Assembly (NCBI GenBank): GCA_019096195.1
Contig: JAGTXK010000073.1
Span: 992,001 to 1,056,000, forward strand
From: Boletus sp. NGJ
Taxonomy: Eukaryota > Basidiomycota > Agaricomycetes > Boletales > Boletaceae
Reading direction: 5' to 3'
DNA: 64,000 bases
The position numbers were made by a program, and so were the translations under genes. Below, in pieces: positions 55,765-64,000 of the stretch (positions within the stretch are counted from its first letter, which is position 1; each line of letters begins with the position of its first letter). The notes under the pieces were generated by a model. That model was given only the letters and a program-made list of their open reading frames with translations, made no database searches and was not told where the DNA came from.

Positions 55765-58171
55765 CTAGCAAGCACCATCATTCGTCCAATCACCAGCGGC
55801 ACCTGAAAAATAAAATCAAGGCAAATCGAGTCAAACCCGTAGTAAAAGTCTCGTGGATTGCAGTTGCATACCTCCCGGGGTATCATTCTCCGTCCACCAC
55901 TTTGCGGTCCAGAGATACCCACTGCACATAGTTGATCCCAGGCAAATACACATTAGATGATGTCACTCACCCGTAAGTCACCTCATCACCAGCAGTGTAT
56001 GCAACATTCGTCTGCCAAGCAACCACCCCACTGCAGCTCACCGTGCCCGTCGTTGTCGGAGTAGGAGAACTACTCGTCGATGTGATCGTTCCTGCTGCCG
56101 AGGAAGTGATTGTCGAAGTAGCAATGTTACTCGTCGACGTGGTCGTGCCCCCAGCTGAGGAAGTGCTTATCGGAGTAGCAGTGCTACTCGTCGACGTGGT
56201 CGTGCCTGCTGTCGAGGAAGTGCTTGTCGGGGCTGTCGACGATCCCGCACAAGCACTAACTGCAGTCTGATCTGAGTAAATTCAACGAAAGCGATCGATA
56301 GACGTACTTGCGCTCCACCCATTGGAGCTACCACTAGCGGGTACGGCATTGGTCCAGTAAGCTGCCTGTGTGGCCTCTTAGTGGATCGCCCCCTCACGAG
56401 GGTTCAGATTGCGCACCTCCCAGATATAGCCTTGGTATGATACCTCTTCGCCAGCAGTGTATACTTGTCCCGAAACATACGCAGCGGCGGAACAAGCCGG
56501 ATAGGTGAATCCAGTGGAACCTGTAGCACTCAAAGCCTGCTTAATCGCGAGGTCATATCTATTGTTGGCTATGCCCAAAATAAATCAGTGGAAGAGTACG
56601 CATCTCTCAGACGTACCATACGCCTGGGAAGCGTCCCATAGCATCACGCCCCCGAACGAAGGGAAACTTTTCCTCATTTGTACAGCGATGTTGCTGAGAT
56701 CCGCAACGGACACATAACCAGATCCGGCAGCGGTGCTTGAAGCAGGGGCGCCAATGTATATTTTCACCTGGTGAATATTCTTGTCAGCAAAATCGGATCC
56801 GAGGATAAGGATACAGCAGCACACGTACATTTGGGTTTGGGCTGGTCTGCTGCGCCCATATGTCCCTGGTGGGAGTATTACCATGGAATGTAATAACCTT
56901 GCAACGGGCACTCACCATTGGCCAAAGTTCCAATCCTTTTGGAGAGCTCAGTGTACAAAACACCTGATGATTCAAAAAATGAACTTACCGACACGATGTC
57001 ATAGTTTTGCAAGCCACACGCATTATTATCTGGTGAGATTAAGCCCAGAGCTCTGAAGAGAGACTTCTGCTTACAAAACTGGACGTAAATTGCATCAAAT
57101 CCGACTTGATCGATCACGCTACCGAGATTAGCATCCGGGAACGGGCACTGCGGTGCACCTCAGAAGAGTTAGGGGTGAGCATACTTTCAATTGGCGAGAT
57201 GAATACCTGTCATGTAGTACCTGTACAGCTTTAGTCACTATCTCCACGGATCAAATTTTGAGTGCACTCACGGTTTGCTAGCTCCTGATGCCAGAGAGCG
57301 AATTTCCGTGACGAAGGCCGCGTAACCCGTGGATCCACCCCCTTCGATATCAAGATCGACACTACAACCGTCCCTTAAGTGGCCTGAAGCTTGCGTTGAG
57401 CAACTTACCCGTCCAATACTGCGCCACCGAAGGGTCGTGTGGCACTGCTCCCACCCAAAAACAAATTCCAAACTACAAGTGATGTCCTCAGCCGGGCCAA
57501 GATAAGGATGCGAAAATACTCACTAGTCTGTGCGAAGGTTTGTGCCTGCGCATCATCGGTGAAACCAACGCTACCGCCCGCACCTCCTAGAGAAAGGGTT
57601 ACGATCTTGCCTTTAGATTGACAGTATTCGATGTCTGCAGCCAAAGCAGAACAGTCGGCAAGATCGGTTCCCGGAAATGTGGCATTGTCTGTCGGGTTGC
57701 ATGTCTGGCTAGACAGTCAACATAAAGTTACGGATAGGACAGTGGGACGCGTACGTTCGCAAGATTCAGGACAGGCATTCCGCCGGTGCCGAAGAACGCG
57801 TCCACAAAGGCAACAGGCAGGGCATCTATGGCGTCGTCCTTTGATACCTAGAATGAGTTCCTCGGCACAAGCTTCGGGAGGACAACCCACCTGGCAATAA
57901 TATGATATCGGTTGTTGATAGTTAGCAGTAACACTGCTCGTTGCACCATAAGAGTTTTGGCCCCAGTATCTATGCTGAGATGTCAGGAAATGGTTAATGG
58001 GAATGAAAACCCAATCTCACACTGCGACCTGGATAATGTGTGAATAAAAGCTATAGAAGTGAATCACGAGAGTGGACATACATTGTCATAATAAGAGTTG
58101 TCGTATGCAAGGACCTTGCCCAGGTATAGGCATACACACACCACGACCGTGAGGGTGGAGAGGAATGCCAT
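55765..58171 (-). CDS. GH18 class III chitinase with CBM5/12 modules, copy B
   Basis: Paralogue of copy A with the same exon order. The signal peptide start, a glycine-rich strand ([16 protein letters not shown] where copy A has [16 protein letters not shown]), the catalytic DxxDxDxE region (VDLDIEGGG), the MLWDASQAY end of the barrel and both chitin-binding modules are present. Differences include an expanded Ser/Thr linker ([19 protein letters not shown]) from a 57-bp tandem repeat, a few amino-acid changes and small intron differences. The reading frame can be followed throughout, so both copies look functional. Such chitinases act in wall remodelling or in attack on other fungi; which applies here is not shown. 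Confidence 0.92.
56071..56235 (-). repeat. 57-bp tandem repeat in chitinase B linker
   Basis: Units start at 56,071, 56,128 and 56,185, each beginning TACTCGTCGA on the plus strand, giving about 2.8 copies with a few differences. They encode a 19-residue Ser/Thr repeat between the two chitin-binding modules. Copy A retains only part of one unit near 52,233-52,270. Confidence 0.92.
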
Positions 58172-59624
58172 GATGTCGAACCGCGAAGAGAGGGTCTTCG
58201 TCCAACTCAGCCAGTCCTTATACCTGCGAAGAGGATTTTTTTACCTTACAAGTAGACACCCACCATGTGGGTGTATATCGTGCTCGCATAGTACAGGGCA
58301 CTATATCGGGCTGATACGGGTATAGCAGATTAGGCAAAGACTCTGGAAATGACGCGCTGTAGCTCGTACAGACGCTCACAAGGCCATGTGCATACGACAT
58401 CCACCTGACCTGCCGATATGCCGAGGAGGGAACTGGGAGACTAATACCACCGCGCGTCAGCACGAGAGAGCTGGAAATCTGCGATAAGTATACGCACTGT
58501 ATCGGACGTCTTTGGGCAGTTCGGGAGTGAGCCTCTGCTACTCCGAGGACGAGAACAACAGTAGGAATACCCTGCAGTTCGAACTCTTCGTCATCGTCAT
58601 CGTGGGAGTACATGGACAATGTTGCAGGTGTGCCATATCAGATTGTTACACTGGTACACTGGTAGTGTTGCCGTGACTCCTGAAGTCAACCGACCACACG
58701 CGATAACCAGTCGTCGTCGCAGTAAATTCCATCCTGTACATTGCACTCGGTCGCATGGGCAGTTGGCCACCACGGAAAGGCTTATGTCTCACAGAGATGA
58801 CATTGGCGATTTCGTACACCACACCGGCACATTCTTCAAAATAGCCAGGTTCGAGTTCATTGACTGACTGTGCACTGGCAGAGAATGCGACGGACAATGT
58901 CGATGACGTGGTAGCAGAAAAGGGCAAGAAACAGGAGTTGGGTAGGCGAGGAGGAAGGAGCAGTCTGCGCTGCTCAAGCCTGATTGGGTGGTCTGGCTGG
59001 ACGTGGTAGTCGGATGCGAGGCTGTCTTTGTACTCGTGCACGTGGTACCAGTGACGGTAGCTAGTAGGAGAAGGCCGCCGGGTCTGATTTGAATGTGGCA
59101 GTATAGAATTGGCTACGCTGTTCAGTAACCGCTCAAGTCGGCTTCAGCCGACTAATGACTTTCGCTGGCGAGATCAACTAACCGAGGCGAATTTACATAA
59201 TCGATCATTTATGGTCAAGTCGGTCGCGTGCTGAGATTCTGATTCTCAGTTCAGTTGCTTCAGCTCTAGATTGTCAGCGTCATGCTAGCTTGCAGTTTAC
59301 AGGAATTAACAGACGGCTAATACTTGCTTAGCCGTCCGACGTTCCTTACGGAAAGGCTTCCAGTTCGTGTCGTGTGTTTTACTGTCCGATCGGAGGCTCT
59401 CAGCATAAGGTCGACCAGAGCGGCAAGGAAAACACCCCACGTGAAGAATCTATGTCCCACCAGTCATAAATATCGAGTACTGGTACTGAGCTTTGATCGC
59501 GCTTAATCAGGCTAGACTCCGGGAAAAAGCACCACAGGACATCCCGCACGTTAGTAAAGAGATATCTATATAGAAGGAGTGATACAGCAATTGATGACCA
59601 GAGATAAGAAGGGAGTGTCATGGA
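58172..59624. other. Upstream region of chitinase B and 3' flank of CK2-alpha
   Basis: About 1.45 kb. The outer parts match unit A. The middle, about 58,600-59,270, has no counterpart there and contains a 131-codon minus-strand frame (58,646-59,041) with runs such as FEECAGVVYEIANVISVRHK. I recognise no family and no clean splice pattern, so no gene is called. Confidence 0.45.
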
Positions 59625-61040
59625 TTAGGCTGATGATGCTCCCGAGTCTTCGCTCTCACCATCGGCAGAGGCAGCAGAGGCAGCATTGCGCACAGGTTCT
59701 ACCCGGGAATCAGTACGGCGCACCACTGTGAATAGTGAAGGTTTACCAAAGTATGGGTGGGCTTGCGCTTCCCGAGCTGTCAAGCGCTCTTGATGATCAT
59801 AGCGAAGCAATTTGTCAAGGAAGTCGATTGCTTCGCTGGAAAAATACCGCTGGTTTTCCGACGTAACGAACCTCGACCACGGCTTTCGAGGATACCTGAG
59901 GAATGCGATTGGCAATTGTTCGAGGAAGACAGACAACATCTCACCTGCCCAGGAGCTCATCGTACTGCGGATCAAGTCGAATGTTGTACTTGTCAACGTA
60001 AGCATAAAGTTCGTCGGTGCCGAGGACCTTTGCGATTTTGACCAGCTGGTCGTAGTTATCGTGTCCATGGAAAAATGGCTCTTTCCTGAATATCTACATG
60101 GGAAGGATGGGGAAACACAAATAAATGAACAAGAAAAGGGCATGCTCACCATCGAGGCAAACATACAACCAAAGCTCCACATGTCAAGGCTGTAATCGTA
60201 CTCCTGGAAATCTACCAAGAGCTCGGGACCTTTGAAGTAGCGCGAAGCCACACGAACATTGTATTCGACCTTGGGATGGTAGAACTCGGCCAAACCCCAA
60301 TCAATAAGCCTTAACTATGACTATCGCGTTTGAACTGGCAGATATGACACACTAGACCCGACAAATACCTTGCGTTGGTCATGATCGATCATGACGTTAT
60401 GAGGCTTAACATCTCGATGCATGATTCCCCGCGAATGGCAAAAATCCAGTGCCTAAAGAACAAACTCAGTAACAAGGGATATCAAGAGATCAAAAACAGA
60501 AGAAAACCTTGAGAAGCTCGAACATGTAGAATCGGACATCAAAGTCCGTGAATCGTGGATATAGCACCTTGAAATCGACGTTGTCGACATACTCCGTGAT
60601 TAAACTTGGAATTTTGGAAGCTGGGTCTCGGACGACATCCAAGAGTGCCACAATGTTCGGACCGCCCGCAAGGTTTTGCAGGATCTTGATCTCGCGCTTT
60701 ATTTTCTTCTTTTTCACCGGTTTGAGGACCTTTATGATGCATTTTTCGTCGTGAATGACATTAACTCCCTCAAAGACCTGGGAGACAAAATGATTAAGAT
60801 CTGCCTGTGATCACATACAAGGTTATACCTCTGAGTATTTGCCCCGTCCAACTTTGCGTACTATCTCGTAGTGATCCTGTGAACCCCATTGAACCTGCAG
60901 ATTGTCTGTTTCGATGTATTAGCGGATTCAGAGTAGGCGCACGAAAGGTGCGTTTGACCATATTCATGCCATGCAGGACCAAACTGTGCGTTGACATCCC
61001 GATAGACGCGTGCAACAGACTTTGTGGGGGGTCGTACCAT
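59625..61040 (-). CDS. CKA1: Casein kinase 2 catalytic subunit alpha
   Basis: A constitutive acidophilic Ser/Thr kinase acting with the CK2 beta subunits. Exon 1 starts at 61040: [20 protein letters not shown] then PAWHEYD. Following exons give [20 protein letters not shown] and GKYSE (Gly loop), then the Lys-rich stretch [40 protein letters not shown] and [12 protein letters not shown] carry the catalytic Asp and the CK2-specific [35 protein letters not shown] and [20 protein letters not shown] complete the kinase. The tail is acidic ([12 protein letters not shown]). All diagnostic residues are intact, unlike the fragment at 55,012. It is divergent from the SET gene, 188 bp apart. Confidence 0.96.
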
Positions 61041-61228
61041 GGAAAGAAGTGATGGATAGAAACGCTGCGAGCCGTGACTTGGCCTCGCGGCGATGCTGAA
61101 TTGGCTGGATGCAACGTGCCACCCGTCTAGTGCGACAATTTACCCACGCTGGCGTCCGTCGAACTCTGCGTCCAACGCCGCCCAAGACTGGTCATTAACT
61201 CATTAATTCGCCCGCAGTCGGCGAGGCA

Positions 61229-61834
61229 ATGTCTTCTCGAAAGCCCCCGCAATGGCCGCCATCGATCCAGTTTATTACCTCTCCTCGGTACCACAGCTCC
61301 GTGCCAGCGTCCACGCGAGCCTTGCTCACTAACGGGGCCTCCACACCGCACCCGAAATCACCTCGTCGCACCATCAACCCCCTCGTTCGTATCAAACTCA
61401 TAACCGAGCCAGGCAACCCTGCATGTGGACAATACGGCCTCTTCGCACTCAAGAAGATACATCTGAGATCACACATCATTGACTACATCGGTGAAGTACA
61501 CTGCGAGGAAAGACCCGGCTCGGACTATGACCTCTCGCTATACCGCTCGCAGGATGGAGTTAACGTTGGAATCGATGCCAGTGGGATGGGCAACGAGTCC
61601 AGGTTCATTAACGACTACCGAGGGATCCGTGACAAGCCAAACGCCGAATTTGTGGAGTACCAGACCACGGGGGGAGAGCTACGGATGAGCATCTGGAGCA
61701 AGGGCGACGGCATCAAGAAAGGAGAGGAAATTCTGGTGTCGTATGGCAAATCGTGGTGGCTAACGAGGAGGGCATATTACGTGGATGCACGTAAAGAAGC
61801 GGGCCATAGAACTGAGTGGCAGTGCTCAGCTTAG
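61229..61834 (+). CDS. SET-domain protein, putative methyltransferase
   Basis: A single-exon gene of 201 residues. After a basic, Ser/Pro-rich N-terminus, the SET domain reads NPACGQYGLFALKKIHLRSH then IIDYIGEVHCEE. It continues SLYRSQDGVNVGIDASGMGN, ESRFINDYRGI (NxxRFINHxC-like, with Y-R in place of H-C) and GDGIKKGEEILVSYGKSWW. The SAM-binding and catalytic motifs are recognisable but the HxC pair is replaced, and no pre- or post-SET cysteine cluster is seen. Related small fungal SET proteins are uncharacterised; the substrate is unknown. Confidence 0.82.
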   Translation: MSSRKPPQWPPSIQFITSPRYHSSVPASTRALLTNGASTPHPKSPRRTINPLVRIKLITEPGNPACGQYGLFALKKIHLRSHIIDYIGEVHCEERPGSDYDLSLYRSQDGVNVGIDASGMGNESRFINDYRGIRDKPNAEFVEYQTTGGELRMSIWSKGDGIKKGEEILVSYGKSWWLTRRAYYVDARKEAGHRTEWQCSA

Positions 61835-62130
61835 TCATACAGTAAATACATGTACACGCATGTCAAGTCCTCGTCCAGGCTTTGCAGCATCCGCACCCAC
61901 CACCGCCAAATGATCCCTCGCTTCCCTTCTCAGGGTATTTCATCCTTCATATCTTTCTACACCTGTGCCAGGCAACAAACAAAGCGTCCTTTTTCATCCT
62001 ACTGTATAAGATCTCTGTATGGCCGTCCGCTAATCCCACGCAGTCAACACGGCCAGAAACATAAACCCAGAACCAAGGTTCCATTTTGAATTACCCCCCT
62101 CATACGTCAACGTGACCCCCTCTCTTTACA

Positions 62131-63691
62131 GCGCGTGTTTCATTCTTCTGCCGCACTTTCAGCGGGAGTCAGAAACCCGTACGAGGTTCTAGGTGTTAGC
62201 AAAGATGCATCGGCTGCTGAGATCAAAAAAACCTATTTTGCTGTATGCGCTCGACTTCTTAATGTCGCCGTAACTACTGACCCATGTCTGGACATAGCTT
62301 GCACGCAAGTATCACCCCGATACGAACCCAGACAAGGATGCACGAGCAAAGTTTGTCGAAATACAGGAGGCGTATGACGTATGCTCCCCATTCTCATCTT
62401 TCACCATACATCTCACCCTCGCCCTAGATATTGAAAGACGAGCAAAAGCGTGCTACGTATGACCAGTATGGGGCCGCTTCTCAGCAGCCTGGCTTTGATC
62501 CGAACGCGTTTGCTCGAAATCCATTCGGAGACGCTGCTGGTGGCTTTGCCGGCTTCCGCGACTTTAGTGCTGCCTTTGGTGGTGCACAGGGCGACTTGTT
62601 CTCCCAGCTCTTCGGTAGCGCACTTGGCGGGCGTGCTCGCCCCGCCGGTTTCACCCAGAGTTCCCGGGGTGCTGATATCGAGGCTCGTGTCAATGTCACT
62701 TTCATGGATGCTTGCAAGGGGACCATCCGTACTGTGAATGTCAATCCGGTCTCGACCTGCTCAAATTGTAGCGGTGCTGGCCTCAAGCGGGGTGCCAAGC
62801 GTGCAACATGTAGTTCATGTCATGGTACCGGAACACGGACGTTTGTTATAGACAGTGGATTCCAGATGGCTAGTACCTGCGGAACATGTTTTGGAACTGG
62901 TTCCACTATCCCTCGTGGTAGTCAGTGTGACCACTGTGGCGGTCAAGGACACGTCAGAAGCAAGAAAACGGTGAACGTCGATGTACCACCAGGTAAGCAG
63001 TAGAGCTTTCCTTGGCCTTGTGTGTACTTGGATGCTAATTCAACCTAGGCGTCGAGGATGGCATGACGATCCGTGTGCCAGGCGCTGGAGATGCCCCATT
63101 AACAGGCAAAGGAAGTTACGGAGACCTCTTGGTCCGTGTTGGCGTAGCCCCCTCCAAGATCTTTCGAAGACAGGGGGCAAATCTTCATCACGAAGCACGG
63201 ATACCTCTGCATATCGGACTTTTGGGCGGTCGTGTGCGGGTCCCGACACTGGACGGTCATGTTGATGTGCGGGTCCCAAGCGGAACGCAACATGGTGAAG
63301 AGATGGTTCTCAGAGACCATGGTGTCCCGTCAGTCTTTGGTGGAGACAAAGGGGATCTGTTTGTCTCCTTTACCATCGAGCTTCCGAGGTGAGAGATTTA
63401 CACTCGCTCATGAAGGGGTATATACAAAGATATGGCAATAGGTCATTGACAGCACGACAACGTGAAATCCTGCAGCAATACGCAGATGAGGTGGAGGGTC
63501 GCCACACGACATTTGGGAATACTGCGCCACACGACAAGGTTGATGTGGGATCGACGGCCTCGCGGTCCAAAAATGTAGAGGATGGAAGCGCAGACAATGG
63601 TAGGGGTCCTTTTACTTATCCGGCAGCATCCTCGGAGGATGGCTGGCTGTCTCGTGCGTGGAACAGAATACGAACGCTCACTGGGTTTTGA
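62131..63691 (+). CDS. MDJ1: Mitochondrial DnaJ chaperone Mdj1, first exon unresolved
   Basis: An Hsp40 that works with mitochondrial Hsp70. The first exon I can support begins at 62131 after an acceptor (TTTACAG) with RVFHSSAALSAGVRNPYEVL. The J-domain continues GVSKDASAAEIKKTYFA, LARKYHPDTNPDKDARAKFV (HPD motif) and KDEQKRATYDQYG. A Gly/Phe-rich region follows. Four zinc-finger repeats are intact: CSNCSGAG, CSSCHGTG, CGTCFGTG and CDHCGGQG. The C-terminal substrate-binding region has GAGDAPLTGKGSYGDLLVRV and FRRQGANLHHEARIPLHIGL. The presequence exon with the start codon lies somewhere in 61,850-62,110 but could not be joined in frame. Confidence 0.92.
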
Positions 63692-63724
63692 TTTATTCAT
63701 GCTGACCTTGCGACACTGGTTCGA

Positions 63725-64000
63725 TCACATTAACTGAATTGAATACGATAGAGGCGCAGGGAGGGGGAGAGACGGCGAACAAGGATGATCCATCGGAGAG
63801 CGCGGAGCGAGAGACGAGGCAGAAGGCGACAGTTTGAGTCGAGTGTCATAGAAGCATATTATAATCGCATAACAATTTAGATTTGTTTCATCGTGAATGT
63901 CGCATGGAGATTCATAAAAGGAACCGGCGCCGTGGACATGCAAAGAATGCTTATTCCGTCCACACCACCGCGGTCCCTTGTCCAGTTTCTCAAAACTCAA
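63725..64000 (-). CDS. Unidentified open frame at right edge
   Basis: A minus-strand frame runs 91 codons to the window edge, with runs such as FEKLDKGPRWCGRNKHSLHV. It may be the 3' exon of a gene beginning outside the window, or non-coding. I recognise no family and cannot check splicing. Confidence 0.2.
   Translation of the reverse strand: MSFEKLDKGPRWCGRNKHSLHVHGAGSFYESPCDIHDETNLNCYAIIICFYDTRLKLSPSASSLAPRSPMDHPCSPSLPLPAPLSYSIQLM

Larger units (their letters stand above)
55331..59930. repeat. Segmental duplication, unit B
   Basis: Second copy of the block starting at 51,505. It begins with sequence matching the 3' flank of the exonuclease gene, includes chitinase copy B and its upstream region, and runs into the intact CK2-alpha gene. 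The likely ancestral order was exonuclease, chitinase, CK2-alpha; a tandem duplication then placed an extra chitinase and a cut CK2-alpha end between them. Confidence 0.82.

Overview
This is nuclear DNA of a filamentous basidiomycete, most likely an Agaricomycete. The evidence is dense, short spliceosomal introns (about 45-60 nt, several per gene), very short intergenic gaps and a fungal gene set: Mdj1, Mtc1, Npl4, biotin synthase, a Chp1-like chromodomain protein and GH18 chitinases with chitin-binding tails. A narrower placement, such as a Rhizoctonia/Ceratobasidium-type fungus, is only a guess. I saw no rRNA, tRNA, CRISPR array, bacterial feature or recognisable transposon. Gene limits come from hand splicing: GT/AG signals plus family conservation, with reading-phase arithmetic checked across most of the genes.

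Layout. 1-8.3 kb: secreted glycerophosphodiester phosphodiesterase (cut by the window edge), COX19, a Met4-like bZIP factor back to back with NPL4, a membrane-anchored Nudix hydrolase and a Yippee-like protein. 8.3-12.2 kb: gene-poor, with only weak candidates. 12.2-23.2 kb: Ras-type GTPase, BTB/POZ protein, TMEM135-like membrane protein, a Chp1-like chromodomain gene, MTC1, complex I 30-kDa subunit (NDUFS3) and splicing factor SPF27. 23.4-41.9 kb: a 1,620-residue low-complexity protein with a BAT2-like N-terminus, succinyl-CoA ligase beta, a DinB-like protein, an RPD3-type histone deacetylase, RAD14/XPA, peroxisomal acyl-CoA thioesterase, a BTG/Tob protein, biotin synthase and a conserved unknown. 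42-51.5 kb: a kinase-like gene with one unexplained frame change, a Translin/Trax protein, a RING E3 ligase, an unknown Ser/Pro-rich protein and a 3'-5' exonuclease. 51.5-61 kb: a tandem segmental duplication carrying two GH18 chitinase genes, with a decayed fragment of the CK2-alpha gene at the junction and the intact CK2-alpha gene at the far end. 61.2-64 kb: SET-domain protein, mitochondrial DnaJ (MDJ1) and an unidentified edge ORF.

The genes do not form one pathway. Themes are mitochondrial function (COX19, NDUFS3, LSC2, MDJ1, BIO2), chromatin (Chp1-like, RPD3-type HDAC, SET) and protein quality control (NPL4, RING). The most unusual observations are a 1,466-bp stretch with no CpG dinucleotide inside the chromodomain gene, a 2-nt exon needed to read the Ras gene, a 9-nt exon in the thioesterase gene, several probable GC-AG introns, and the chitinase/CK2 duplication.
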